From Roseomonas sp. KE2513 (GTDB lineage Bacteria > Pseudomonadota > Alphaproteobacteria > Acetobacterales > Acetobacteraceae), in the NCBI RefSeq assembly GCF_016107305.1, contig NZ_RCVR01000012.1, positions 1-64,000 of the forward strand: 64,000 nt of DNA. Direction: 5' to 3'. A program made the translations under genes and the position numbers. This document shows, one piece after another, positions 18,460 to 29,290 of the stretch. Positions within the stretch are counted from its first letter, which is position 1. Each line of letters starts with the position of its first letter. The notes beneath the pieces were generated by a model that saw only the letters and a program-made list of their open reading frames with translations, had not been told where the DNA came from and searched no databases.

Positions 18460-21400
18460 ATGCCGGAGCTGGGAACCATGAGCGCCACAGACCGTTGCTC
18501 GGCCATGCGCCCCATCGCCCTGTACCACGTGAACCCGCTCCTGCTCGGCCCGCTTTCGGAATGGGGGCCCGAGCTGGAGAGGGTGGCGGCCCTCGGCTTC
18601 GGGGGCATCTGCCTGCCGCCGCCGCTCTCTCCCGGCCGCTCGGGCCACCTGCTGGAGGTAGCGGACCACGACCGTCCCCACCCGTTGCTGGAAGCCGGAA
18701 CAGACGGCACCGCCGCCATCGCCGCCATCGCTGCCGCCTGCCGCACGGCGGGGTTGGAACTCTGGCTCGACCTCGAGCCGCTGCACGTCGCGAACGACGG
18801 CGCGCTCGTCGCCATCCACCCCGACTGGTTCCACGACGTAGAGGCCCAGTTGCCCGACCCTCGCGGCGGTGCCGTCCGGCTTGGCCTCGCGCGCCTCGAC
18901 CTGTCGCAGGAGGGAGCGCTGGGCTTCTGGACCTCCCGGCTGGCAGACTGGGTCTCGGCCGGCGTCTCCGGCTTCCGCGCCGTCCGGCCGGCCGAACTGC
19001 CGAAGGCAGTCTGGGGGCGGCTGATCGGTGCCGCCAGCGGCGCGGGCTTCATCGCCTGGAACACGGGCATGCCCTGGCACGAGGCGGCGGCGCTGCGCGG
19101 GGCGGGCTTCGGGTGCCTGGCCTCCTCGCTCGCCTGGTGGAACGGACGCGACGCCTGGTTCATGGCCGAGCGCGAAGCTCTGGGCGGCCCCCTCATCGGC
19201 TTCCCGGAGGCGCCCTTCGAGACCCGTGCCGCGATGGATGAGGGCGACGAGGCGGCGCGCACGCGCGCCGCCGCCCTCTCGCTGCGCCTTGCCGCCACGC
19301 TCTGCGACGCGCTGCTCGTGCCGCAGGGCTTCGAGTACGGCGCGCGCCGCCCTTCCAACCCAGCCCAGGACCGCCCGGGCGATTGGGCGTGGCTGCGCGA
19401 GAACGCGCCCTACGACCTCTCCGCCGAGGTGCGGGAGGCGACGGCGCTCGCCGCCGCCCTCGCGCCGCTGTCCGGCGCCCCGATGCGCCCGCTGAGCGGG
19501 CCCGGCGCCCCGGTTCTGGCGGCGGTTCGTGCGGCGGAGGATCCGCGCATGGCGAGCTCGGCCACGCTCGTGATCGCCAACACCGACCGCCATGCCGCGA
19601 CGACGCTTGCGCCCGAGACGGTGCTGCCGGGCATCGGCGGCGGTCCCGCGCCCTTCCTTGGCGCCGACGGGCAGCCGCTGGTGCCGGGCGTCCACCTCGC
19701 CCTGTCCCCGGGCGAGGTGCGGGTGATGCAGGCCGGCCGCGCCAGCCCCGTGATCCGCCTGCCCGCCTCCCGCATGCCGCCTGAGCAGGGCGTCGCCATC
19801 CCGCGCATCGGGATCGAGGCGGTGACGCCGCTGGTCGATGGCGGCCGCTTCCCGGTGAAGCGCACGATGGGCGAGGTGGTGACGGTGGAGGCCGACATCG
19901 TTGCCGACACCCACGCCACCTTCGGCGTCGCCCTTCTCTGGCGCACGGCCGACGAGAAGGGCTGGCGCGAGGTGCGGATGCGGCCGCTCGGCAATGACCG
20001 CTGGACCGCGAGCTTCCCGCTGGAGCGGATGGGCCGCTACGTCTTCGCGGTGGAGGCCTGGCTCGACGTCTTCGCCGGCTATCGCGACGAGCTCTCGAAG
20101 AAGCACGCGGCGGGCGTGCCGGTCTCGCTGGAGCTGGAGGAGGGAAGGCGGCTGGTCGTGAAGGCCGCCGGCCGCATCGGCGCGACCAAGCGCCCGCTGA
20201 ACCTTCTTGCCAAGACGCTGGAGACCGCATCTGAGTCGGAGCGCCTCGCCCTCCTCCTCTCGCCTGAGACGGCGGGGCTGATGGCGCTGGCTGACGACCG
20301 CCCCCACCGCGTGCGCCAGAACCCGCCCGGCGGCGTGGAGGCGGAGCGCATCGCCGCCCGCTTCGCCAGCTGGTACGAGATCTTCCCGCGTAGCCAGTCC
20401 GGCAGCGAGGATCGCCACGGCACGCTGGACGACGTGATTCGCCAGCTTCCGCGCGTGAAGGCCATGGGCTTCGACGTGCTCTACTTCCCGCCCATCCACC
20501 CGATCGGGCGCAAGAACCGCAAGGGCCGCAACAACACCCTGACGCCAGGACCGGACGACGTGGGCAGCCCCTACGCCATCGGCTCTGAGGACGGTGGGCA
20601 CGACGCGCTGCACCCCGCGCTCGGCACCATCGAGGACTTTCACCGCCTGCGCGACGCTGCCTATGCGCACAACCTTGAACTCGCGCTCGACTTCGCCATC
20701 CAGTGCGCCCCGGACCACCCGTGGCTGAAGGAGCACCCGGAGTGGTTCGACTGGCGCCCGGACGGCACGATCAAATACGCCGAGAACCCGCCGAAGAAGT
20801 ACGAGGACATCGTCAACGTCGACTTCTACGCGGAGGGCGCCAAGCCCTCCCTCTGGGTCGCGCTCTACCAGGCCGTGAAGTTCTGGGTGGATCAGGGCGT
20901 AAAGATCTTCCGGGTGGACAACCCGCACACGAAGCCGCTTCCTTTCTGGGAGTGGATGATCGGCGAGATCCGCGCCGACCACCCGGACGTGCTGTTCCTA
21001 TCCGAGGCCTTCACGCGGCCGAAGGTGATGTACCGCCTGGCAAAGGCCGGCTTCACGCAGTCCTACACCTACTTCACCTGGCGCGAGACGAAGGCGGAGA
21101 TGGCGGAGTACCTGACGGAGCTGAGCACCACAGCGCCGCGCGACTTCTTTCGCCCGAACTTCTTCGTCAACACGCCCGACATCAACCCACGCCACCTGCA
21201 GACCGGCGGGCGGCCGATGCACCTCGTGCGCGCGGCGCTGGCCTCCACCCTGTCGGGCCTCTGGGGCGTCTATCAGGGCTTCGAGCTCTGCGAGGCGACG
21301 CCGCTGCCGGGCAAGGAGGAGTATCTCGACAGCGAGAAGTACCAGATCCGCGTCTGGCCGAACCGCCGCCCGGGTGACATCGTGGACGAGGTCACGCGCC

Positions 21401-21735
21401 TGAACCTCATCCGCCGCGCCAACCCGGCGCTGCAGACGCATCTCGGCGTCACCTTCCTTACCGCCTGGAACGACAACGTGCTCTTCTACGAGAAGGCGAC
21501 GCCGGACCGCTCCAACGTGGTCCTTGTCGCCGTCTCGATGGACCCCTCCACGGTGCAGGAGACGGGCTACGAGCTGCCGCTCTGGCGCTTTGGCCTGCCC
21601 GACCACGAGGGGCTGGAGGTGGAGGACCTGATGCGCGGCAACCGCTTTGCCCTCTACGGCAAGGCCCAGGCGATGCGCCTTGATCCCGCCGACCTGCCCT
21701 TCGCCATCTGGCGCGTGCGCCCCTTCGGCGCCTGA
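18460..21735 (+). CDS. glgE: maltosyltransferase GlgE with N-terminal amylase-like extension
   Basis: Transfers maltosyl units from alpha-maltose 1-phosphate to the end of alpha-1,4-glucan. The C-terminal about 660 residues are Glg[27 protein letters not shown], the nucleophile Asp820 in [10 protein letters not shown], the acid Glu849 in LSEAFTRP and Asp907 in NTPDINP; the spacing agrees with actinobacterial GlgE. The first about 430 residues look like a GH13 barrel without its catalytic residues (see findings). The whole, 1091 residues, is about 1.6 times the classical length. Starts at 18478 and 18505 are also possible. First gene of a seven-gene glucan/trehalose operon; treS follows after 11 bases. 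Confidence 0.93.
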   Translation: MPELGTMSATDRCSAMRPIALYHVNPLLLGPLSEWGPELERVAALGFGGICLPPPLSPGRSGHLLEVADHDRPHPLLEAGTDGTAAIAAIAAACRTAGLELWLDLEPLHVANDGALVAIHPDWFHDVEAQLPDPRGGAVRLGLARLDLSQEGALGFWTSRLADWVSAGVSGFRAVRPAELPKAVWGRLIGAASGAGFIAWNTGMPWHEAAALRGAGFGCLASSLAWWNGRDAWFMAEREALGGPLIGFPEAPFETRAAMDEGDEAARTRAAALSLRLAATLCDALLVPQGFEYGARRPSNPAQDRPGDWAWLRENAPYDLSAEVREATALAAALAPLSGAPMRPLSGPGAPVLAAVRAAEDPRMASSATLVIANTDRHAATTLAPETVLPGIGGGPAPFLGADGQPLVPGVHLALSPGEVRVMQAGRASPVIRLPASRMPPEQGVAIPRIGIEAVTPLVDGGRFPVKRTMGEVVTVEADIVADTHATFGVALLWRTADEKGWREVRMRPLGNDRWTASFPLERMGRYVFAVEAWLDVFAGYRDELSKKHAAGVPVSLELEEGRRLVVKAAGRIGATKRPLNLLAKTLETASESERLALLLSPETAGLMALADDRPHRVRQNPPGGVEAERIAARFASWYEIFPRSQSGSEDRHGTLDDVIRQLPRVKAMGFDVLYFPPIHPIGRKNRKGRNNTLTPGPDDVGSPYAIGSEDGGHDALHPALGTIEDFHRLRDAAYAHNLELALDFAIQCAPDHPWLKEHPEWFDWRPDGTIKYAENPPKKYEDIVNVDFYAEGAKPSLWVALYQAVKFWVDQGVKIFRVDNPHTKPLPFWEWMIGEIRADHPDVLFLSEAFTRPKVMYRLAKAGFTQSYTYFTWRETKAEMAEYLTELSTTAPRDFFRPNFFVNTPDINPRHLQTGGRPMHLVRAALASTLSGLWGVYQGFELCEATPLPGKEEYLDSEKYQIRVWPNRRPGDIVDEVTRLNLIRRANPALQTHLGVTFLTAWNDNVLFYEKATPDRSNVVLVAVSMDPSTVQETGYELPLWRFGLPDHEGLEVEDLMRGNRFALYGKAQAMRLDPADLPFAIWRVRPFGA

Positions 21736-21746
21736 GAGAAACACCC

Positions 21747-24700
21747 ATGCCCGACGATGCTGCCCCCAAGACAGAAGCCCTGCCGAACCATCAGGCCGAC
21801 CCGCGGGATCCCCAGTGGTACCGCGATGCCGTCATCTACCAGCTCCATGTGAAGTCCTTCTTCGACGCGAACGACGACGGCGTCGGCGATTTCCCGGGGC
21901 TGATGGCCAAGCTCGACTACATTGCGGAACTGGGCGTCGACACGCTCTGGCTGCTGCCCTTCTACCCGAGCCCGCGGCGCGACGACGGCTACGACATCGC
22001 CGAATACACCGGCGTCCATCCGGACTACGGCTCGGTGGAGGACGCCAGGCGCTTCATCGAGGAGGCGCATCGCCGCGGGCTGCGCGTCATCACCGAACTC
22101 GTCATCAACCACACGAGCAACGAGCACCCCTGGTTCCAGGCCGCGCGCAACGCGCCCAAGGGCTCGCCCGAGCGGAACTTCTATGTCTGGTCCGACACGG
22201 ACGAGATCTACCAGGGCACGCGCATCATCTTCCTCGACACCGAGAAGTCGAACTGGACCTGGGATCCCGTGGCGGGCCAGTACTTCTGGCACCGCTTCTT
22301 TTCCCACCAGCCCGACCTCAACTTCGACAACCCGGAGGTGGTGGACCGCGTCCTCGGCGTCATGCGCTTCTGGCTCGACGCCGGTGTGGACGGGCTGCGG
22401 CTCGACGCCGTGCCCTATCTGATCGAGCGCGACGGCACCACCAACGAGAACCTGCCCGAGACGCACGACGTCCTGAAGCTGATCCGCGGCGAGCTGGAGC
22501 GCGGCTATGCTGGCGTCGGCAAGATGCTGCTGGCGGAAGCCAATATGTGGCCCGAGGACACGCAGCAGTATTTCGGGGAGGGCGACGAATGCCACATGGC
22601 CTTCCACTTCCCCCTGATGCCGCGCATGTACATGGCGATCGCGCAGGAGGATCGCTTCCCGATCACCGATATCCTGCGCCAGACCCCGGACATCCCCGAG
22701 GGCTGCCAATGGGCGATCTTCCTCCGCAACCATGACGAGCTGACGCTCGAGATGGTCACGGACAAGGAGCGCGACTACCTCTGGAACACCTACGCGGCTG
22801 ACCGCCGCGCGCGCATCAACCTCGGTATCCGCCGCCGTCTCGCGCCCTTGCTGGAGCGTGACCGCCGCCGCATCGAGCTGATGAACGGGTTGCTGATGTC
22901 CATGCCCGGCACGCCCGTCATCTACTACGGCGACGAGATTGGTATGGGCGACAACATCTATCTCGGCGACCGTGACGGCGTGCGCACGCCGATGCAGTGG
23001 TCGCCCGACCGCAACGGTGGCTTCTCCAAGGCCGATCCCGCGGGGCTCGTGCTGCCGGTCATCCAGGACCCGCTCTACGGCTTCCAGGCCGTGAACGTGG
23101 AGGCGCAGGCGCGCGACGCGCACAGCCTGCTGAACTGGATGCGGCGCATGCTCGCCACGCGCAAGCGCAGCCAGGCCTTCGGGCGCGGCTCCATGCGCCT
23201 GCTCTATCCCGGCAACCGCAAGGTGCTCGCCTATCTGCGAGAGATGGAAGGGGGTGAATCCATCCTCTGCGTCTTCAATCTCTCGCGCTCCGCCCAGGCG
23301 GTGGAGCTGGACCTCGCGCAGCACGCGGGCCGCGTGCCCGTGGAGATGCTCGGCGGCACCGCCTTCCCGGCCATCGGACAGCTCACCTACCTCCTCACCC
23401 TGCCGCCCTACGGCTTCTACTGGTTCGTCCTCGCGACGGAGCAGGCCCTGCCGCCCTGGCATGTGAAGGCGCCCGAACCCTTGCCCGACCTCCGCACCAT
23501 CGTCTTCCCCACCACCGCGACCTCCATGGGCCCGGCCCAGAAGGGCGAGATCGAGCGCGAGGTGCTGCCTGCTTGGCTGCCTAAGCGCCGCTGGTTCGCC
23601 TCGAAGAGCGAGACGCTGCAATCGGCGAAGCTGCGCGCGCTCGCGCCCATCCCGGGTGGCATCCACACGCTACTGGCCGAAATCGAGGTGACGCTGCCGG
23701 GCCGCACGGAGCGCTACGCGGTGCCGCTGGCCGCCATGGAGGAGGACGAGACGCCCGGCCCGCTCGCCTACCAGCTCGCGCTTTCCCGCGTGCGGCAGGG
23801 CCGGCGCGTCGGCTACCTGACCGACGCCTTCGCCTCCGACTACTTCGTGCATCGCGTGCTCGGCGCGCTGCGCCAGGGCGCGGAGGCGCAGACCGAGGAC
23901 GGTCCCGTCCGCTTCATCGGCAGCGAGCGGCTGAACGCAATGGACCTCGGCGAGAAGCCCGAGGTGCGCCGCCTGCCGGGCGAGCAGTCCAACTCCTCCA
24001 TCATCGTCGGCGAGCAGGCGGTGCTGAAAATCCTGCGCAAGCTGGTGACCGGCATTCACCCGGAGGCCGAGGTCACGCGCCACCTGACCGAGGCGGGCTT
24101 CGAGAACATCGCGCCGCTGCTGGGCGAAGTCGTGCGCACGGGGGCGGACGGCGTGCCCGTCACGCTGATGCTCGTGCAGGGCTTCGTCCGCAACCAGGGC
24201 GACGGCTGGGGCTGGACCCTCGACTGGCTCTCCCGCGCCGCCGACCAGACGGATGACGAGACGGACGCGCTGGCCGGCTACCTCTCCTTCATCTCGGCCC
24301 TAGGCAAGCGCCTGGGCGAACTGCACGCGGCGCTGGCCGCACCGAGCGACAATCCCGCCTTCTCCCCGGAAGTGGCCGGCGAGGCCTCCCGCACGGCCTG
24401 GGCGGAGGGCGCCATAGCGCAGCTCGATCCCGCGCTGGACCTGCTGGAGAAGGCTGATCTCACCGGCGAGGACAAGGCCATGGCGGAGGGCCTGCTCGCC
24501 CGCCGCGATGCACTCAAGGAGGCTGCGCGCAAGCTCGCGCAATCGGCCGATGGCGCGCTGATGACGCGCGTGCACGGTGACTTCCACCTCGGCCAGGTGC
24601 TGGTCGCGCAGGGCGACGCCGTCATCGTGGACTTCGAAGGCGAGCCCGCGCGCACGCTGGAGGAGCGCCGCGCCAAGGGCAGCCCGTTGCGCGACGTCGC

Positions 24701-25019
24701 GGGCCTGCTGCGGTCGCTCGACTACGCGGCCGCTGCGGCCTCTTCGGCGCTGAGCACGGCGCTGCCGGACCGGCGCGAGACCCTGCTCGCCCGCTTCCGC
24801 ACCGAGGCCGGCGCAGCCTTCCAGGAGGCCTATCACGAGGCCGAGGCGGCATCCCCCGTGCAATGGGCGCCCGCCGCCACGCGCGACGCGCTGCTCGACC
24901 TGTTCCTGCTGGAGAAGGCCTCCTACGAGCTGCGCTACGAGGCGGCGAACCGCCCCGCCTGGCTTTCCATCCCGCTGCGCGGGCTCTCCGCGCTGGCCGA
25001 CCGACTGGTGACTGCATGA
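21747..25019 (+). CDS. treS: trehalose synthase fused to maltokinase
   Basis: Two enzymes in one 1090-residue chain. Residues 1 to about 560 are TreS (GH13), which interconverts trehalose and maltose: [19 protein letters not shown], nucleophile Asp220 in [11 protein letters not shown], acid Glu264 in [11 protein letters not shown], Asp330 in [10 protein letters not shown]. From about 590 onward comes a maltokinase (Pep2/Mak): [26 protein letters not shown], the catalytic loop [15 protein letters not shown] and the metal-binding [12 protein letters not shown]. The kinase uses ATP to make maltose 1-phosphate, the GlgE substrate, so fusion places two consecutive steps together. The stop overlaps the glgB start (ATGA). 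Confidence 0.96.
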   Translation: MPDDAAPKTEALPNHQADPRDPQWYRDAVIYQLHVKSFFDANDDGVGDFPGLMAKLDYIAELGVDTLWLLPFYPSPRRDDGYDIAEYTGVHPDYGSVEDARRFIEEAHRRGLRVITELVINHTSNEHPWFQAARNAPKGSPERNFYVWSDTDEIYQGTRIIFLDTEKSNWTWDPVAGQYFWHRFFSHQPDLNFDNPEVVDRVLGVMRFWLDAGVDGLRLDAVPYLIERDGTTNENLPETHDVLKLIRGELERGYAGVGKMLLAEANMWPEDTQQYFGEGDECHMAFHFPLMPRMYMAIAQEDRFPITDILRQTPDIPEGCQWAIFLRNHDELTLEMVTDKERDYLWNTYAADRRARINLGIRRRLAPLLERDRRRIELMNGLLMSMPGTPVIYYGDEIGMGDNIYLGDRDGVRTPMQWSPDRNGGFSKADPAGLVLPVIQDPLYGFQAVNVEAQARDAHSLLNWMRRMLATRKRSQAFGRGSMRLLYPGNRKVLAYLREMEGGESILCVFNLSRSAQAVELDLAQHAGRVPVEMLGGTAFPAIGQLTYLLTLPPYGFYWFVLATEQALPPWHVKAPEPLPDLRTIVFPTTATSMGPAQKGEIEREVLPAWLPKRRWFASKSETLQSAKLRALAPIPGGIHTLLAEIEVTLPGRTERYAVPLAAMEEDETPGPLAYQLALSRVRQGRRVGYLTDAFASDYFVHRVLGALRQGAEAQTEDGPVRFIGSERLNAMDLGEKPEVRRLPGEQSNSSIIVGEQAVLKILRKLVTGIHPEAEVTRHLTEAGFENIAPLLGEVVRTGADGVPVTLMLVQGFVRNQGDGWGWTLDWLSRAADQTDDETDALAGYLSFISALGKRLGELHAALAAPSDNPAFSPEVAGEASRTAWAEGAIAQLDPALDLLEKADLTGEDKAMAEGLLARRDALKEAARKLAQSADGALMTRVHGDFHLGQVLVAQGDAVIVDFEGEPARTLEERRAKGSPLRDVAGLLRSLDYAAAAASSALSTALPDRRETLLARFRTEAGAAFQEAYHEAEAASPVQWAPAATRDALLDLFLLEKASYELRYEAANRPAWLSIPLRGLSALADRLVTA

Positions 25020-27163
25020 GCGAGACCCAAGGCGCTATCCAGGCCATCGTCGAGGGCCGCCACGGCGACCCCTTCGCCGTGCTCGGCCGGCACGGCGGCG
25101 TGGTGCGGACCTTCCAACCGGGTGCGCTGAGCGTCGAGGCCGTGCCGGAGGCGGGGGCGCCCGTCGAACTGGCGCAGGTCCACGACCACGGCTTCTTCGA
25201 GGGCGAGATCCCGCCCGGCCCCTACACGCTCCGCATCGACTGGCGCGGCGGCGTGCAGGAGACGGAGGACCCCTACGCCTTCGGTCCCCTGCTCGGCGAC
25301 ATGGACATCTACCTCTTCGGCGAGGGGCGGCACCACGAGATGGGCCGCGTCTTTGGCGCGCAGGCGATGAGCGTGGACGGCGTGCCCGGCGTGCGCTTTG
25401 CCGTCTGGGCGCCCAACGCGCGCCGCGTCTCCGTCGTCGGCGGCTTCAACTCATGGGACGGGCGGCGCCACCCCATGCGCCTGCGCGGCGCCTCGGGCAT
25501 CTGGGAGATCTTCATCCCGCGCCTCGTGCCCGGAGAGCACTACAAGTACGAGATCCTCGGCCCGCATGGCGGCGTGCTGCCGCTCAAGGCGGATCCGATC
25601 GCGGCGCGGGCCGAGCTCGCCCCCGGCACTGCCTCAATCGTGTCCAACCCCGTGCCCTATGGCTGGCGGGACGGCGCCTGGATGGAGCGCCGCGGTGCCG
25701 CCCAGGACGTGGCCGCACCGATAGCCATCTACGAGGTGCATCCTGGCTCCTGGTGGCGTGCCGATGACGGCCATGCCGGCGATTGGGATGGGCTCTCCTC
25801 TCGGCTGATCCCCTATGTGAAGGGCATGGGCTTTACCCATGTCGAGCTGCTGCCGATCATGGAGCACCCCTTCGGCGGCTCCTGGGGCTACCAGCCGCTC
25901 GGCCTCTTCGCGCCCACCGCGCGCTTTGGCACGCCCGAGGGTTTCGCGCGCTTCGTGGACCGCTGCCACGAGGCCGGGATCGGCGTCATCCTCGACTGGG
26001 TGCCCGCGCACTTCCCCTCGGACCCGCACGGCCTCGCGCAGTTCGACGGCACGGCGCTCTACGAGCACGCGGACCCGCGGGAGGGCTTCCACAAGGACTG
26101 GAACACCCTCATCTACAATTTCGGCCGCACGGAGGTGCGCGGCTTCCTCATCGCCTCCGCGCTGCACTGGCTTGAGCACTATCACGTGGACGGCCTGCGG
26201 GTGGACGCGGTAGCCTCGATGCTCTACCGCGACTACTCCCGCAACCACGGCGAATGGGTGCCCAACGTCTTCGGGGGCCGCGAGAACCTTGAGGCCGTAG
26301 CCTTCCTGAAGGAACTCAACGAGGCCGTCCGTCATCGCTGCCCCGGCGCCATCATGGTGGCCGAGGAGAGCACGGCTTGGCCCGGCGTCTCGAAGCCCGT
26401 GTCGGAGGGCGGCCTCGGCTTCCACTACAAGTGGAACATGGGCTGGATGCACGATACTCTCCACTACATGGAGGAGGATCCGATCAATCGCCGCTGGCAC
26501 CACGGCGAGATGACCTTCAGCCTTGTCTATGCCTTCTCGGAGAACTTCGTGCTCCCGCTCTCCCACGACGAGGTCGTGCATGGGAAGGGATCGCTGCTGG
26601 GCAAGATGCGCGGCGACGACTGGCAGAAGCGCGCCAATCTTCGCGCCTATCTCGCCTTCATGTGGACGCATCCCGGCAAGAAGCTTCTCTTCATGGGCAT
26701 CGAGCTGGCTCAGCCGACCGAGTGGAACCACGACGCACAGCTTCCGTGGCACCTGCTGGACGATCCGCGCCACCGCGGCGTGCAGGAGCTGGTGCGCGAC
26801 CTCAACCGGACCTATCGCGCACTTCCCGCGCTGCACCAGCGCGACGCTGATCCGCAGGGCTTCGCCTGGGTGGTGGGGGACGACAACACGAACAGCGTCT
26901 TCGCCTTCCTCCGGCTCGGTGCCGACGGCACGCCCGCGCTCGTGGTCTGCAACATGACGCCTGTCCCGCGGGATGGCTACCGGATCGGTGTGCCCCAGGG
27001 CGGCCATTGGCGGGAGGTCCTGAACACGGACGCCGCCTCCTATGGCGGTTCCGGCATCGGGAACTATGGCGGGGTGGACGCCACCGAGGAGGGCTCGCAC
27101 GGCCAGCCCGCATTCCTCATCCTCTCGCTGCCGCCGTTGGCCACCCTGATCCTCTCGCCCTAA
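25016..27163 (+). CDS. glgB: 1,4-alpha-glucan branching enzyme
   Basis: GH13 enzyme that cuts alpha-1,4 chains and rejoins them through alpha-1,6 bonds. The 715-residue protein has an N-terminal CBM48 part ([20 protein letters not shown]), then the barrel: [28 protein letters not shown], nucleophile Asp397 in [17 protein letters not shown], acid Glu450 in [10 protein letters not shown] and [19 protein letters not shown]. It lacks the long N1 domain of some GlgB proteins. It branches the linear glucan made by GlgE. ATG overlaps the treS stop by 4 bases; glgX follows after 15 bases. Confidence 0.97.
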   Translation: MSETQGAIQAIVEGRHGDPFAVLGRHGGVVRTFQPGALSVEAVPEAGAPVELAQVHDHGFFEGEIPPGPYTLRIDWRGGVQETEDPYAFGPLLGDMDIYLFGEGRHHEMGRVFGAQAMSVDGVPGVRFAVWAPNARRVSVVGGFNSWDGRRHPMRLRGASGIWEIFIPRLVPGEHYKYEILGPHGGVLPLKADPIAARAELAPGTASIVSNPVPYGWRDGAWMERRGAAQDVAAPIAIYEVHPGSWWRADDGHAGDWDGLSSRLIPYVKGMGFTHVELLPIMEHPFGGSWGYQPLGLFAPTARFGTPEGFARFVDRCHEAGIGVILDWVPAHFPSDPHGLAQFDGTALYEHADPREGFHKDWNTLIYNFGRTEVRGFLIASALHWLEHYHVDGLRVDAVASMLYRDYSRNHGEWVPNVFGGRENLEAVAFLKELNEAVRHRCPGAIMVAEESTAWPGVSKPVSEGGLGFHYKWNMGWMHDTLHYMEEDPINRRWHHGEMTFSLVYAFSENFVLPLSHDEVVHGKGSLLGKMRGDDWQKRANLRAYLAFMWTHPGKKLLFMGIELAQPTEWNHDAQLPWHLLDDPRHRGVQELVRDLNRTYRALPALHQRDADPQGFAWVVGDDNTNSVFAFLRLGADGTPALVVCNMTPVPRDGYRIGVPQGGHWREVLNTDAASYGGSGIGNYGGVDATEEGSHGQPAFLILSLPPLATLILSP

Positions 27164-27178
27164 GGACCACCCCCGCCC

Positions 27179-29290
27179 ATGCCGACGGAGCCCCCGTGCC
27201 TCGAACCCGGGAGGCCCTTTCCCCTCGGCGCCACCTGGGACGGCCTGGGCGTGAACTTCGCGGTCTTCTCCGCCCATGCGGAGAGGATCGAGCTCTGCCT
27301 GTTCAACACCAATGGCCGGCGGGAGATCGCGCGTTACGACCTGCCGGAATGCACTGACGAAATCTGGCACGGCTACCTGCCGGATGCGGAACCGGGCACC
27401 GTCTATGCCTACCGCGCGCACGGGCCTTATGACCCCGCGCGCGGCCACCGCTTCAACCCGACGAAGCTGCTGCTCGATCCCTATGCCAGGCAGCTCGTCG
27501 GCAACGTCACCTGGTCCGACGCGCTCTTCGGCTATCGCGTCGGCAACCAGCGCGCCGACCTGACGATGGACCGCCGCGACAGCGCCGCCGCCATGCCCAA
27601 GGGCTTGGTGGTGGACGACCGTGCCTATGACTGGGGAAACGAGCGGCGGCCCGAGCGCCCCTGGTCTGACACCATCATCTACGAGGCGCATCTCAAGGGT
27701 CTTACCTGGCAGCACCACGCGGTCCCCGGACCGGTGCGCGGCACCTTCCAGGCGCTGGGCCACCCCGCGGTCATCGACCACCTGCTGCGCATCGGCGTGA
27801 CGGCGGTGGAGCTGCTACCCGTGCACGCCTTCCTGCAGGATCGCTTTCTCGTGGAGAAGGGGCTCACGAACTACTGGGGCTACTCCACCCTCTCCTTTTT
27901 CGCGCCCGAGCCCGCCTATCTCGCGACCGGCGCGCTGAACGAGATCCGCGCCGCTGTGCGTCGATTGCACGAGGCCGGGATCGAGGTGATCCTCGACGTC
28001 GTCTACAATCACACCTGCGAGGGATCGGAGATGGGCCCCACCCTCTCCTGGCGCGGCCTCGACAACGCCTCCTACTACCGCCTGCTGCCGGACAACCCGC
28101 GCGTCTGCATCAACGACACTGGCACGGGCAACACCGTGAACATGTCGCATCCGCGCGTGCTGCAGATGGTCATGGACAGCCTTCGCTACTACGTCGAGAG
28201 CTTCCACGTGGACGGCTTCCGCTTCGACCTTGGCAGCGTCCTCGGCCGGGAGGTGTCGGGCTTCGATCCCGGCTCCGGCTTCTTCGACGCTGTGCGCCAG
28301 GACCCCGTCCTCTCGCGCGTGAAGCTCATCTCCGAACCCTGGGACATCGGACCGGGCGGCTACCAGTTGGGCAACCACCCTCCGGGCTTCGCCGAGTGGA
28401 ACGACAAGTTCCGCGACGGTGTGCGCCGCTTCTGGAAGGGCGACCAGGGCATGCGCTCCGACCTCGCGGCACGCCTGACGGGATCGGCGGAACTGTTCGA
28501 CCGGAGGCGCCGCAAGCCCTGGGCGAGCGTAAACTACATCGCCTCGCACGACGGCAGCACGCTGGAGGACATTGTCTCCTACGACCACCGCCACAACGAG
28601 GCGAATGGCGAGGACAACCGTGACGGCCACAGCGACAACCACTCCCACAACTGGGGCGTGGAGGGGGAGGCCGACGACCCCGCGATCCTCGAGATCCGCG
28701 GCCGGCTGAAGCGCGCCATGCTGGCCACGGTGCTCTTCTCCGTGGGCACGCCGATGATCCTGGCGGGCGACGAGATGAACCGTACCCAGCGCGGCAACAA
28801 CAACGCTTATTGCCAGGACAATGAGACCTCCTGGGTTGATTGGGAACGCGCGGAGACGCAAGCGGCGCAACTCATGGCGCGCTTCACCGCCCGCCTGACA
28901 CGGCTGCGCCACCGCTTGGCCCCGCTGCGCCCCGCACGCTTCCCGCACGGTCGGTCCGAGCCGGTGCCGGGCCTGTCGGACACGCAGTGGTTCGGCCAGG
29001 ACGGCCAGCCCATGACGCCCGAAGCCTGGAACGACCCGGTGGCGAAAACATTCGCCATGCTGCGCGCCGACGGCGTGGCGGAGGGCGGCGCGGACACGGT
29101 GCTGCTGTTGATGAACGCCGACAGCGCCGACCAGCCCTTCGTGCTGCCGGGCGTGTCCCGGACCTGGTGCCTCCTGCTCGACAGCGCCGATCCCGAGGCC
29201 AAGGAGCGGATGTTGCGAGAGAATGAGGAAACCGTGCCCGTCGCGGCGCGCTCGTTGGTCCTGCTGTGGAGCCGCCTGGACCGGACATGA
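27179..29290 (+). CDS. glgX: glycogen debranching enzyme GlgX
   Basis: Isoamylase-type GH13 enzyme of 703 residues that hydrolyses alpha-1,6 branches of glycogen, usually after outer chains have been shortened. CBM48 at the N-terminus (LGVNFAVFSAHAERIELCLF), then YEAHLKGLT, VELLPVHAF, DVVYNHTCEGSEMGPTLS, nucleophile Asp350 in GFRFDLGSVLGRE, acid Glu386 in LISEPWDIGPGGYQLG and NYIASHDGSTLEDIVSY. Linear maltodextrins released by it are substrates for the downstream TreY/TreZ and MalQ. The stop overlaps treZ by 4 bases (ATGA). Confidence 0.96.
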   Translation: MPTEPPCLEPGRPFPLGATWDGLGVNFAVFSAHAERIELCLFNTNGRREIARYDLPECTDEIWHGYLPDAEPGTVYAYRAHGPYDPARGHRFNPTKLLLDPYARQLVGNVTWSDALFGYRVGNQRADLTMDRRDSAAAMPKGLVVDDRAYDWGNERRPERPWSDTIIYEAHLKGLTWQHHAVPGPVRGTFQALGHPAVIDHLLRIGVTAVELLPVHAFLQDRFLVEKGLTNYWGYSTLSFFAPEPAYLATGALNEIRAAVRRLHEAGIEVILDVVYNHTCEGSEMGPTLSWRGLDNASYYRLLPDNPRVCINDTGTGNTVNMSHPRVLQMVMDSLRYYVESFHVDGFRFDLGSVLGREVSGFDPGSGFFDAVRQDPVLSRVKLISEPWDIGPGGYQLGNHPPGFAEWNDKFRDGVRRFWKGDQGMRSDLAARLTGSAELFDRRRRKPWASVNYIASHDGSTLEDIVSYDHRHNEANGEDNRDGHSDNHSHNWGVEGEADDPAILEIRGRLKRAMLATVLFSVGTPMILAGDEMNRTQRGNNNAYCQDNETSWVDWERAETQAAQLMARFTARLTRLRHRLAPLRPARFPHGRSEPVPGLSDTQWFGQDGQPMTPEAWNDPVAKTFAMLRADGVAEGGADTVLLLMNADSADQPFVLPGVSRTWCLLLDSADPEAKERMLRENEETVPVAARSLVLLWSRLDRT

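Noticed and set aside
18460-19750. N-terminal GlgE region as a separate active amylase gene
   Set aside because: It is in one uninterrupted frame with GlgE and lacks the GH13 nucleophile and acid.
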